This document shows, piece after piece, positions 32,802 to 41,969 of a stretch of DNA of 64,000 nucleotides. The notes beneath the pieces were generated by a model, which saw only the letters and a program-made list of their open reading frames with translations, made no database searches and was not told the DNA's origin. The position numbers were made by a program, and so were the translations under genes. The DNA is from DATBSL01 sp963729875 (lineage in GTDB: Bacteria; Acidobacteriota; Vicinamibacteria; Fen-336): assembly GCA_963729875.1 (NCBI GenBank), contig CAVSPR010000010.1:186001-250000 (forward strand). Reading direction: 5' to 3'. Within the stretch, counting starts at the first letter, position 1. Every line of letters begins with the position of its first letter.

Positions 32802-34940
32802 ATGAAGAGAGGCGCCGTTCTCGCACTGGGGCTCGGCCTGCTCGTGCCGGCCGGCCTGGCGTCCCAGGAGCGCCCTCCCGAGGCGCCCGTCTTCCGATCC
32901 GGTGTCTCTCTCGTCCTCCTCCCCGTGTTCGTCGTCGACCGGGACGGCCGGGCGGTGCGCGGCCTGCAATCCGGCGACTTCGAGGTGCGGGAGGACGGCC
33001 GCCCGGCCGAGGTCGTGTCGTTCCGCTACGTGGACACGACGGACGACGAGGAGCAGGACAACCTGCGCCGCGCCTCGGCCGCGCGCCGGCGCTTCCTCCT
33101 CCTCTTCGACAAGTCGTTCACCGACCCCGGCGGCCTGAATCGCGCGCAGCGGGCCGCGGGCGACTTCGTGCGCAACCGCCTGGCCTTCTCGGACCTCGCC
33201 GCGGTGGCCACGTTCGACGTCAACAACGGCGTCCGCCTCGTGGCGAACTTCACCGAGGACCGCGCGCTGCTCGCCCACGCCATCGACACCCTCGGCGTGC
33301 CGAGCCTCACCCGCATCAGCGACCCCCTCGGCCTCGCCGCCGACCTCGCCCTCACGGACGCCCGTCCCACGCCGGGCGGGGCCGACGAGGCATCGACGAC
33401 GCCCCAGGAGCTCATGGACGACCTGCTGCGCGTCCTGGTGAACCGCATGCGGTCGGCGGAGGAGCAGTCGTACCAGCGCAACGTGGAGCTGCTGCTCGGG
33501 GGCCTCGCGAACCTGGGCCGCTCCTTGCGAGGCGTCGAGGGGCGGAAGCAGGTCCTCTATTTCTCGGCCGGCTTCGACGCGCGGCTGCTCACCGGGCAGT
33601 GGGGCTCCGAGCAGAAGTCGGCGAGCGAGTCCGTGGTCTCGGGGCGCCTGTGGGAGGTCGACGACCGGACGCGGTTCGGCGACACCAACCTCCGGGACGC
33701 CCTCCGCCAGGTGACCCAGGGCCTCTCCGCCGCGGACACCGTGGTCCACACGATCGACGTGACGGGCCTCGGGACCGACCGCTCGCTCTCCCAGAGAACG
33801 ACGAGCCAGGACACGGTCCGCGACACCACGAACCGCGAGTCGCTCGGCTTCATCGCCTCGGAGACGGGCGGCCGCCTCTTCACGGACGCGAACAACCTGA
33901 GCCCGGCCCTGGCCGAGATGCTGGAGATGACGAGCCGCTACTACGTGCTCGGCTTCCAGCCCGAGGCGGAGCGAGGGCCCGGCGCCTTCCACAAGATCAA
34001 GGTGAAGGTGAGCCGAAAGGGCGTGAAGCTCTCCCACCGACCCGGCTACTTCGAGCGGGGACCGGCGACCGCGCAGACGACCCTGCAGCGGCAGTTCGAC
34101 CTCGCCGAGCTGGTGGTGAGCGGGGGCGACCGCAACGAGCTCCCGTTCACGAGCCTCTGCCTGCCCTTCCCGGCGCCCGGCGAGCGCCAGACGCTCGGCC
34201 TCGTGGTACAGGTGCCCCGCGAGTCCCTCCGGTGGACGACAGGCGAGCCGGTGTCGGTCGAGGTCTACGGCTATGCCGTCACCGAGGGCGGGACGGTGCG
34301 CGACCACCTCGCGCACTCCGTGCGGCTCGAGCTGGCGGAGGCGGACCCGGACGGCCGGGCGCAGGGCGTCTCGCTTTTCGGCACGCTCAGCGTGCCCCCG
34401 GGGCGTTACACCGTGCGGCTGATGGTGCGCGAGGGGAGCACGGGCCGGAGCGCCGTGCGATTCCTCGACGTGACCGTGCCGGCGTACGACGGCCGCGCCG
34501 CGTTCGCCCTGCCCCCGCTGGTCGTGGACGACCCGGGGCAGTGGCTGAGCCTCGAAGTCGGGTCGGGTCGGGGGGCGGTGAACGGCGGGCAGCCCTTCCG
34601 TACGCCGGCCGGCCTCTTCGTCCCGCGGGCGAGCTTCGAGGTGCGGCCGGGCCAGACCGAGAGGCTCGCGCTCATCGTATGGGACCCGGCGTTGCCGGGC
34701 GACCCCGCGGCCGACGCGGAGATCCACTCGTCCCTCACCGCCGCCGACGGCCATCCCGTCCCGGCCGGCCGGCTCCGCATCGAGCACGTGTACCGTGACG
34801 GCGGCGGGCGGCGTACCTTCGTCTTCGCCTACACCCCGGAGAAGATCCCGGCCGGCGACTACACGCTGCGGATCGGCCTCGGAGAGGGCGACAGCCTCGC
34901 CGAGGCCTACACGCTCCTCCGCTTCCGCCCGCGCTCCTAG
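32802..34940 (+). CDS. secreted VWFA-related acidobacterial-domain protein, second copy
   Basis: 712 aa. Signal peptide (MKRGAVLALGLGLLVPAGLASQ), then LVLLPVFVVDRDGRAVRGLQSGDFEVREDGRPA and RRRFLLLFDKSFTDPGGLNRAQ, LANLGRSLRGVEGRKQVLYFSAGFDARL: the same TIGR03436 architecture and order of motifs as the gene at 29597, with the same overall length. It carries a stronger ribosome binding site (GGGGGA, 6 bases). Start chosen at the signal peptide. Its TAG stop shares CTAG with the stop of the convergent phosphatase-like gene. Confidence 0.85.
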   Translation: MKRGAVLALGLGLLVPAGLASQERPPEAPVFRSGVSLVLLPVFVVDRDGRAVRGLQSGDFEVREDGRPAEVVSFRYVDTTDDEEQDNLRRASAARRRFLLLFDKSFTDPGGLNRAQRAAGDFVRNRLAFSDLAAVATFDVNNGVRLVANFTEDRALLAHAIDTLGVPSLTRISDPLGLAADLALTDARPTPGGADEASTTPQELMDDLLRVLVNRMRSAEEQSYQRNVELLLGGLANLGRSLRGVEGRKQVLYFSAGFDARLLTGQWGSEQKSASESVVSGRLWEVDDRTRFGDTNLRDALRQVTQGLSAADTVVHTIDVTGLGTDRSLSQRTTSQDTVRDTTNRESLGFIASETGGRLFTDANNLSPALAEMLEMTSRYYVLGFQPEAERGPGAFHKIKVKVSRKGVKLSHRPGYFERGPATAQTTLQRQFDLAELVVSGGDRNELPFTSLCLPFPAPGERQTLGLVVQVPRESLRWTTGEPVSVEVYGYAVTEGGTVRDHLAHSVRLELAEADPDGRAQGVSLFGTLSVPPGRYTVRLMVREGSTGRSAVRFLDVTVPAYDGRAAFALPPLVVDDPGQWLSLEVGSGRGAVNGGQPFRTPAGLFVPRASFEVRPGQTERLALIVWDPALPGDPAADAEIHSSLTAADGHPVPAGRLRIEHVYRDGGGRRTFVFAYTPEKIPAGDYTLRIGLGEGDSLAEAYTLLRFRPRS

Positions 34941-37379
34941 CGCTCTCGCTTCAGCAGGACGTACCCGTCGGCCGTGGGGAGGAGCCGGCTGATCGCGCCC
35001 TCGGGGAGCGCCGCGGCTGCGGTCCGCAGCGGCTCGGCCAGCTCGGCGACGCGCACGAGGCCGAGGTCGCCCCCGCGCGCGGCCGTGGGGTCCTCCGAGA
35101 GCGCCCTCGCGAGCCTCGCGAAGTCCTCGCCCGCGCGGGCCCGCTGGAAGGCCTCCTCCGCGCGCGGTCGGTCGCGGACGCGCAGCAGCCGCAGGTGGAT
35201 GCTCCCCTCCGCTGCGGGCCCTGTCCCCGCGCCCGAGCGGTTCTGGGCCCGCGCCGCCGCGAGCATCTCGCGGGCCTGTGGGTAGCCGGGGGCCGCCCGC
35301 AGGACACGCTCGAGGAGGGCGGCCGCCTCGTCGGGGCGGCCCGCCTGCATCTCGGTCGCGGCCAGGAAGAAGAGCGCGTCGGGTTGCCCCGGAGAGACTT
35401 CCAGGGCCCTCCGGAACGCCTGCCCCGCCTCCGCCGCGCGCCCGAGCGCGCCCAGGCAAAGCCCCGCCGCCACGTGCGCCTCGGGTGAGCGCGGCTCGAG
35501 CCGCACCGCCTCCTCGGCCTCGCCGAGCGCCTCCTGGAGGCGGCCCGCCTCGCGCAGCGCGTTCGCGAGGTCGACGCGGAGCAGGGCATTGCCGGGCTCG
35601 AGGCGGCGGGCCTCCTCGAGGGTGCACGAGGGCGGGGCCGACCGCGCCCCGCCGCTGCAGCACGCGGGCCTTCATCTGCAGCAGGCCGATGTGCCGCGGC
35701 GCGAGCTGCAGCCCGCGCTCGAGCGTCGCCACCGCGTCCTCGACGCGTCCCGCCCCGGCCTGGGCGCGCGCGAGGGACACGTAGAGAGACGGCGTCGAGG
35801 GGCTGAGGCCCAGCGCGACCCCGAGCGGGGCGATGGCCTCGGCGAAGCGACGCAGCTCGAGGAGCGAGCGGCCCAGGTAGAAGGAGACCGTGAAGGACCG
35901 CCGCGCCTCCACCCGGCCCTCCCGCGCGCGGCCGCCCTCGGCGAGCGGCTCGAGAACCCGGGCGGCGCCGGCGTAGTCTCCCGCCTCGAAGAGCGCGACC
36001 GCCCGGGTGGCCTCGCGGTGGAAGGCCTGGTACTCGACGACCGTGTCCTTCGGGTCGACACCCGAGGGGGTCCCGGTGAAGAAGGCCCCGCCGACGTAGC
36101 CGAGCGCGGCCAGGCGTTCCGCCGCGCTCGGGTCGACCGAGCCCACCGCGGCGGGCGCCCCCGACTTGTCGAAGCTCCGCAGCCGCTCCTGCATCGCGGT
36201 CGCCACCTGGCCGCGCTCGTCGAGGCGGTTCTTCGTCTCCCCGGGGTCCTCGCGCAGGTCGTAGAGCTCGGTGCGCGGGGCCTCGATGTACTTCCAGCCC
36301 AGGCCGCGCAGGGCACGCAGCGGGGCCCAGCCGAAGTGGAGCTGGCCGAAGAGGCTCTCCGCGTAGGACTCGTTCTCGGGGAGAGCCCCGGCCGCGAGCA
36401 GGGCCGCGGCCCGGCTCGCCCCGCTCGTGGGCGTCGCCGGGAGCCCGAGCAGGTCGAGGACCGTCGGCAGGAGGTCCACGCTCCGGAACTGTCCGCTCAC
36501 CCGCCGACCCGCCGGCAGCCGGCCCGGCCAGGAGAGGACGAGCGGCACGCGCAGGGTGGAGTCGTAGACGAAGAGCTGGTGTTCGTCCTCGCCGTGGTCC
36601 CCGAGGCCCTCGCCGTGGTCGGACGTGACGACGACGAGGGTGTGCAAGGCCTGGCCCGACTGCTCCAGCCACTCGAAAAGCCGTCCGATCTGCGCGTCGG
36701 AGTAGGCCACCTCGCCGTCGTAGGGTACCGCCCGGAAGCGCTCCCGCCAGGGGGACGGGGGGTCGTACGGCGAGTGGGGGTCGAAGACGTGGACCCAGGC
36801 GAAGAAAGGCCGGTCGCCGGTGGCAGCCAGCCACGCCAGCGCCGCGTCCACGACCGGGGCCGCGCGGCGGGCGCTGCGCTCCAGGCTCAGTCCCCCTCCG
36901 GGCGTGCCGCTGAAGGGGTCGTCGAAGACGTCGAAGCCCCGATCGAGCCCCGAGTCGCGGGATACCGGGTAGGCCCCGATGAACCCGCCCGTCGCGTAGC
37001 CGGCCTGTCTGAGCAGTGTGGTCAGGGTCGGGTGGGAAGGGTCGAGGGGAGGCGAGAAGTTGTCGCGGATCCCGTGCTCGTAGGGCTGCCGTCCCGTGAA
37101 GATCGAGACGTGGGACGGGCGTGTCTGGGGTACCTGGACGACGGCGTCCTCGACGAGGACGCCCTTCGCGGCGAGGCGGTCCATGTTCGGCGTCTCGGCC
37201 GACCGGTGCCCGTAGGCCCCGACGCGGTCCGCCCGCAGCGTGTCGATGGTCACGAGGAGGAGATTCGCCTTTGGCGCGGTGGGGCGGGCCGGAGCGCCGC
37301 GCGGTGTGCGGAGGGCCAGCCAGACGCCGGCCGTGGCCGCGACGACGACAAGGGCCACGGCGAGTCGGCGTCGGCTCAC
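34937..37379 (-). CDS. alkaline-phosphatase-superfamily (sulfatase-like) / TPR / parvulin fusion, one frameshift
   Basis: About 813 aa once joined. N-terminal membrane anchor (LAVALVVVAATAGVWLAL). Sulfatase-type domain at 38-440 with metal-binding LLVTIDTLRADRVGAYG and VVTSDHGEGLGDHGEDEHQLF. At the nucleophile place the CxPxR of sulfatases reads TRPSH (Thr86), so it should act as a phosphatase- or transferase-type member rather than a formylglycine sulfatase. TPR repeats fill 460-710, and the last 88 residues are parvulin-like (GEDFARLARALSEDPTAARGGDLG). The frame changes at 35624, where dropping one base joins ALV to TLEEARRLEPG. GTG start preceded by CATAAT 6 bases upstream. Confidence 0.75.
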
Positions 37380-37385
37380 TCGACC

Positions 37386-37391
37386 ATTATG
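37386..37391 (-). promoter_or_regulatory. -10 element CATAAT, leaderless-type
   Basis: Minus strand CATAAT followed by GGTCGA and the GTG start of the phosphatase-like gene: a 6-base gap and no ribosome binding site. Confidence 0.45.
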
Positions 37392-37416
37392 CCTACGGGT
37401 GAGGGCGCAAGAGAAA

Positions 37417-37446
37417 CGGCCCCGGGGGCGAAGGCCCCCGGGGCCG
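37417..37446 (-). terminator. strong terminator hairpin after the second TonB receptor
   Basis: A perfect 13-base GC stem (CGGCCCCGGGGGC with its complement) around a 4-base loop, 25 bases past the receptor stop. On the minus strand it is followed by TTTCTCTT. It separates the receptor from the phosphatase-like gene on the same strand. Confidence 0.8.
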
Positions 37447-37471
37447 GTCACGTCCGCGGCGGAGACAGCTT

Positions 37472-40457
37472 CTAGAAGAAGAAGCGGACTCCGAGGCGGA
37501 AGATGCTCGGGCTGATGATCTCCTCGATCCGGCCCAGGCCCGGCTCGGCGCCACCCGCGGTGTCGACGAAGGCCGTGGAGTTTGCGTAGCGGTACCGGGA
37601 GAGGGTGTAGCCGGTGTTCAACACGTTGAACCACTCCGCGGCGAGCGTCAGGCCGGATCCCTTCGTGAACTTGAAGGTCTTGGCCAGGCGCAGGTCGAGG
37701 TTCCAGATGTCGTCGTAGCGGTTGGTGTCCACTTCGGGCACGGCCAGTGCGTTGGCCGTCCCGTCCTGGCCGGCGCTGGTCCGGATGTCGATCGGGTAGG
37801 GACCTCCCTGGCGTCCGAACAGAGCGCCCGAGAGATCCAGGCCCCACGGGCCCTGCCACAGCGCGTTGGCGTAGACCTGCCACTTCACGCTGCTGTAGAA
37901 GGACGCCTTGCCCGAGCCGCCGGAGAGCAGGGCCACCTGGCCGCCGTCCACCAGCGGTGTGGTTTCCGTGCGGCCGGGGCTGTTGTTGCCCTGAACAGGA
38001 GTGCCGCCCCAGTTCTCGACCCAGTCGTTCCAGGAGAAGGCGACGCGGCTCATCCAGCGGTTCGAAAGGCGCTTCGTGAGCGTCAACTCGAGACCGTTGA
38101 AGGTCGTCGTGTAGTCGGGGTAGTTGGTGCGGATGCGACCGCCGCTGCCCGCCGTGATGAGCGACGCGTTGGGCTGGTACGTCTGGCCCGTGAAGCCGTT
38201 CGCGCTCACGGGCGCGCGAGCCGTGTAGTCGCTCGTCTTGACCGTCGGGCAGCTCGACATCGACGCCGTTTCGAGGGCGCAGCTGCCCGCCAGCCACGGC
38301 CGCGCCGAGTAGTCGACGCCGTGCCGCCAGGTGTAGGCGAAGCCCAGCGCGAAGCTGTTCCCCAGCTCGTGGTCGAGGCCGACCACGACCTCGTGCAGCA
38401 TCTGCGGCTTGTAGTCCTGGTCGATGCGGTTCGACGGCGAGGCCGAGGACGGGTCGGAGAGGTTCACGCCGTAGCTGTACATGAACTGGCTGAAGTCCAC
38501 CTCGCCGGGCTGGGCGAAGCGGTCGCCGTTGAAGTCATTCCAGTAGTAGGCGAGGGCCCCCCAGCTGATCGGGTTGACCTCGGAGACCTCACCGAACGAG
38601 AGCAGCCCGCCGTAGAGGGCGTAGTTGGCGCGCAGGACGGTCTTGCGCGAGTCGGTGAGCGCGTAGCTCATCCCGAAGCGCGGCGACCAGGTGGTCCACT
38701 CGATCGGGTTGAAGTCGTTCCCCGCGTAGACGAGCGCGGGCAGGACGTTCGGGAACGTGGCGTTGGCGCTGACCGTCGCCGGATCGTTCTTCGCCGTCCT
38801 GGAGGTCCCAGCGGAGGCCGGCGTTGAAGGTGAAGCGATCGAGGCTGAGGACGTCGCCGATGTAGGCGTTCAAGTACCGGGCAGAGTAGAAGTAGGGTTC
38901 CGCACGGCCCACCTCGACCTCGCCGCAGTAGGGGATGCCCGGTCCGCAGTCGGCGGCGCCGGCCGCCTCGAGGTAACCGACGAGCTCGTTCCCGCCGAGA
39001 TCGTAGCCCTCCGTCGCCTTGTAGTCGCGCCAGGCGAAGCCGAACTTCAGCTCGTTCTGGCCGCCCAGGCCCTGGAAGAAGTAGTTGGCGTCGACCGTGA
39101 TGTTCTTCTGGGGACGGACCGCCAGGTACTTCGGCGACGAGCCGATGCCCTCGCCGTTGACGTAGTCGAGGGTCCAGGTGTTCTCGGTGCCGCCGTGGGG
39201 CGTGAGCGAGAAGCCCGTGTCGTAGTAGGCGCCCTTCGCCGAGACGAAGAAGTTCGGCGAGAACGTGTGGTCGACCTGCAGCTTCCAGAACCCGCCGGGC
39301 AGCCCGCCCTCCGTGAACTCGTTGTCCTGGTCGTAGGCGAAGTCCGCCGTTGGAATCACGCCGAAGCCCGGGTCGCGCCCGAACTTCTGCTTCGCGCCGA
39401 GGAAGTAGAAGGCGGAGATCATGGTCTTCGACGCCGCCTGCCAGTTCAGCTTGAAGTTGTAGGAGGGCATCAGGGTCTTGTCCGGCGTCCCGTTCAGGCG
39501 AACGAGGCGGATGTCCTGCTTGCCGTAGGTCCCGTAGAACCAGAGCCTGTCCTTGAGGATCGGGCCGCCGACGTCGAAGCCGTAGTCCGTGATCTGCTGG
39601 ATGTAGTCGGCCTTGTCGCGCTGGCTCCCGTCGGGGTTCTGCAGGCGCGGGTCGTGGGCCAGGCTGTCCGGCAGGTTGCCGAAGCTCATGTCGTCGTGCG
39701 CGATGATGTAGCGGGCGCCGCCGTGGAAGGCGTTGGTGCCGCGCTTGGTGGTGAGGTTGATGGAGGCCCCGCCGCCCTGCGTCGTGAGGTCGGCGCCGCT
39801 GGTCGTGACCGCGATCTCCTGGAACGCGTCGAAGTCGAAGTAAGTCGGGGACGCGCCCGTGGCCACCATGTCGGTCACCACGACGCCGTCGAGGTTCCAC
39901 ATCCGGTCGGCGGAACCCGTGCCCTTGCCGGCCGTGTTGGCCTGCTGGCCGTTCTCGTTGCCCGCGATGTTCACGCGGTCCACGAGGATGCCGGGGACGG
40001 CCTTGAGCACGGCCCAGGGGTCCCGCGCGTTCGGCACGTTCTGCAGCTCCTCGCTCGTCATCGTGGTCGAGGTGCCGCGCTTCTTGGTGTCGACGAGCGG
40101 CGTCTCGCCGGTCACCTCGATCGTCTCCTCGACGCCGGAGACCTTCATGGTGAACGCGATGTCGACGTTCTCGCTCGTGGTCACTCGGATGCGGCGCACG
40201 GTCTTCGCGAAGCCCGCCAGCGTCAGGGTGACCGTGTACTCGCCGGTGTTCAGGTTCAGGAAGCGGAAGGAACCGTCGGAGCCGGTGACCGTCGTGCGGC
40301 TGCCGAGCTCGCTGGTGATCTCGACGTTGACGGCCGGCACGGCGGCGCCGGACTCGTCCTTGACGGTGGCGTAGACGTTGCCGGTGGCGGTCTGGGCGGC
40401 CACGGTGCCCGCGAAGGCCAGCACCAGGCCCAGCGCCAAAGCCAGAAGTCTCTTCAT
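37472..40457 (-). CDS. Oar-like TonB-dependent receptor, one frameshift
   Basis: About 994 aa once joined. Signal peptide (MKRLLALALGLVLAFAGTVAAQ), CarboxypepD_reg domain (YATVKDESGAAVPAVNVEI), plug with DTKKRGTSTTMTSEELQNVP and NLDGVVVTDMVA, long barrel, terminal ISPSIFRLGVRFFF. GGGGGA lies 8 bases before the ATG. The frame breaks at about 38798: RWDLQ must continue AKNDPATVSANATFPNVLP, which needs one G of a GG pair removed. Otherwise intact, unlike the first receptor. Outer-membrane import of a large ligand, probably a glycan or peptide; ligand unknown. No SusD partner is present. Confidence 0.88.
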
Positions 40458-40774
40458 CTTGAAAGTCCCCCTTCTTTCGAGGCTATGCAGGTATCCCAAC
40501 CTCTTTCTTGGGAATGGGCTGACGAAGCCTTGAGCAAGCTCCGTGCCGCGGGCCGTCTGTAAGGCGTGATTCCGCAAGCCGCTTTTTTTCAACATTTTAC
40601 ACTACTGACGCGGCACGCCACCCGGAGGGCGGAAGGGGCCCGCCATCCATCCGTTTGAATCCCTGTCCAAGAATTGGGATAATCGGGGCCATTAGGGTAG
40701 CCGATAGGGCGCCGGTCACACTCCCACCGCTATTCGAGCCGGCCTGACGATCGGCGTCCTGCGGCGCTCTCGCC
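40458..40774. other. 317-base intergenic region upstream of the second TonB receptor
   Basis: No gene seen. It holds TATCCCAA (40492), TTGGGA (40508) and TTGGGATA (40674), copies of one 6-8-base word in both orientations, and a run of seven T/A at 40584-40590. On the plus strand TTGAAT-17-GATAAT (40655-40683) looks like a promoter but has no gene downstream. The minus strand has GTGTAAAATG about 140 bases before the receptor ATG as a weak -10. Confidence 0.4.
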
Positions 40775-40987
40775 CTACTCCGTCTCGAAGCACCCCCGGT
40801 CGGGCTGGCAGGACTCCGGGCTGCAGGGCATGTCGTCCGGGCCCATGACGGTGGTCGTGTGCGAGCACCAGTACTGCGCGGTGGGCGAGGAGACGTGCAG
40901 GTTCACGTGCTCGCGGCCGACCACGTAGTACATCTTCGTCCGGAGCCGGCGGCAGACGGGGGTGGCGGCGATCTCGTTCGCGTCCAT
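40775..40987 (-). CDS. small Cys-rich protein linked to molybdenum hydroxylase genes
   Basis: 70 aa. MDANEIAATPVCRRLRTKMYYV ... YWCSHTTTVMGPDDMPCSPESC ... RGCFE has five Cys with CSPESCQPDRGC near the end. It starts 8 bases after the FAD subunit gene and shares its strand. I recall similar small proteins next to xanthine-dehydrogenase-type genes but cannot name a family. The cysteines suggest a metal or Fe-S site. Confidence 0.65.
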   Translation of the reverse strand: MDANEIAATPVCRRLRTKMYYVVGREHVNLHVSSPTAQYWCSHTTTVMGPDDMPCSPESCQPDRGCFETE

Positions 40988-40995
40988 GGCGGTCC

Positions 40996-41967
40996 TCACG
41001 CGAGAGAGGCGACCGTGCGGCGCACGAGCGTCGTCACCAGGTCGACCTTGTAGCCGTTGTCGCTCATCGGCTCGGCGCCCTCGGCCGCGGCCTTGCCCGC
41101 GGCCTCGGCGCTCGCGGCGCCGATGGGCTTGCCGACGAGGGCCTTCTCGGCCGCGACCGAGCGCCAGGGGATCGTGGCCACCTGGCCGAGGACGACGCGG
41201 GCGTCCTTCACGACCCCGCCCTCGGCCTTGACCGCCACCGCCGCGGAGACGAGCGGCCAGTCGAAGGCCGCCCGCTCGCGGGCCTCGTGGTAGGCGGAGC
41301 GCCAGCCCTTCGTCCCGGGCACCCGGATCTCGAGGAGCACCTCGCCCGGCTCGAGCACGTTCTCGCGCGTCGGGTCCTTCGCGGGGAGGACGAAGAACTC
41401 GCCGGCGGGGACGGTCCGGGAGCCCTTCGGCCCGTCGAGCACGAAGGACGCGCCGTAGGCCACGAGCGGGACGGCCGAGCTCGAGGGGTGCGGCGGGAAG
41501 GCCGGCCCGCCCCCGAAGAGGACGTGGTAGCGGTTCTCGCCGGCGACGGCGAAGCAGACGTCGCCGCCCTTCTTCACGCACTTGTACGACTCGAGGCGGT
41601 AGTACCAGCAGCGCGGGCGCTGCAGGACGTTTCCCCCGATCGTCGCCACGTTGCGGACCTGGGGCGAGGCGGCCTCGGCGCAGGCGTCGGCGAGGGCGGG
41701 GTGTGTCTTCCGGATCGCGGTGCTCGCCGCCACCTTCGCGAGGGTGACGAGGGTTCCGATGCGGAGCGACCCGTCGCCGGCCACCGTGATCTGGTCGAGG
41801 CCCGGGATCCGCTTGAGATCCACGACCCGCGGGGGCTCGAGGAGGTGCTCCTTCAGGTGGTCGACGAGGTCGATGCCGCCGGCCTTGAGCACGCTGCCCG
41901 GCTTCTCGGCGGCGAGCTCGCGGGCCTGGGCGACGGTGGTGGCACGGGCCAGCTCGAAGCGGTTCAT
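40996..41967 (-). CDS. molybdenum hydroxylase FAD-binding subunit
   Basis: 323 aa. LKAGGIDLVDHLKEHLLEPPRVVDL is the FAD-binding N-terminal domain. PQVRNVATIGGNVLQRPRCWYYRL is the family TIGGN signature, here followed by a Cys-containing insert (ESYKCVKKGGDVCF) seen in the Cys-rich subgroup with a possible extra cluster. The C-terminal CO_deh_flav_C domain runs from about residue 205. Passes electrons from the Fe-S subunit to its acceptor. Its ATG is 2 bases after the stop of the large subunit. Substrate class (purine, aldehyde, aromatic) is not clear. Confidence 0.9.
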   Translation of the reverse strand: MNRFELARATTVAQARELAAEKPGSVLKAGGIDLVDHLKEHLLEPPRVVDLKRIPGLDQITVAGDGSLRIGTLVTLAKVAASTAIRKTHPALADACAEAASPQVRNVATIGGNVLQRPRCWYYRLESYKCVKKGGDVCFAVAGENRYHVLFGGGPAFPPHPSSSAVPLVAYGASFVLDGPKGSRTVPAGEFFVLPAKDPTRENVLEPGEVLLEIRVPGTKGWRSAYHEARERAAFDWPLVSAAVAVKAEGGVVKDARVVLGQVATIPWRSVAAEKALVGKPIGAASAEAAGKAAAEGAEPMSDNGYKVDLVTTLVRRTVASLA

Positions 41968-41969
41968 GG

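Noticed and set aside
32724..38297. Very long open frame (1857 codons) on the minus strand running through several genes
   Set aside because: It combines real phosphatase-like coding sequence with antisense of the VWFA-like gene and low-complexity Arg/Gly/Pro translation. Typical of GC-rich DNA in non-coding frames.
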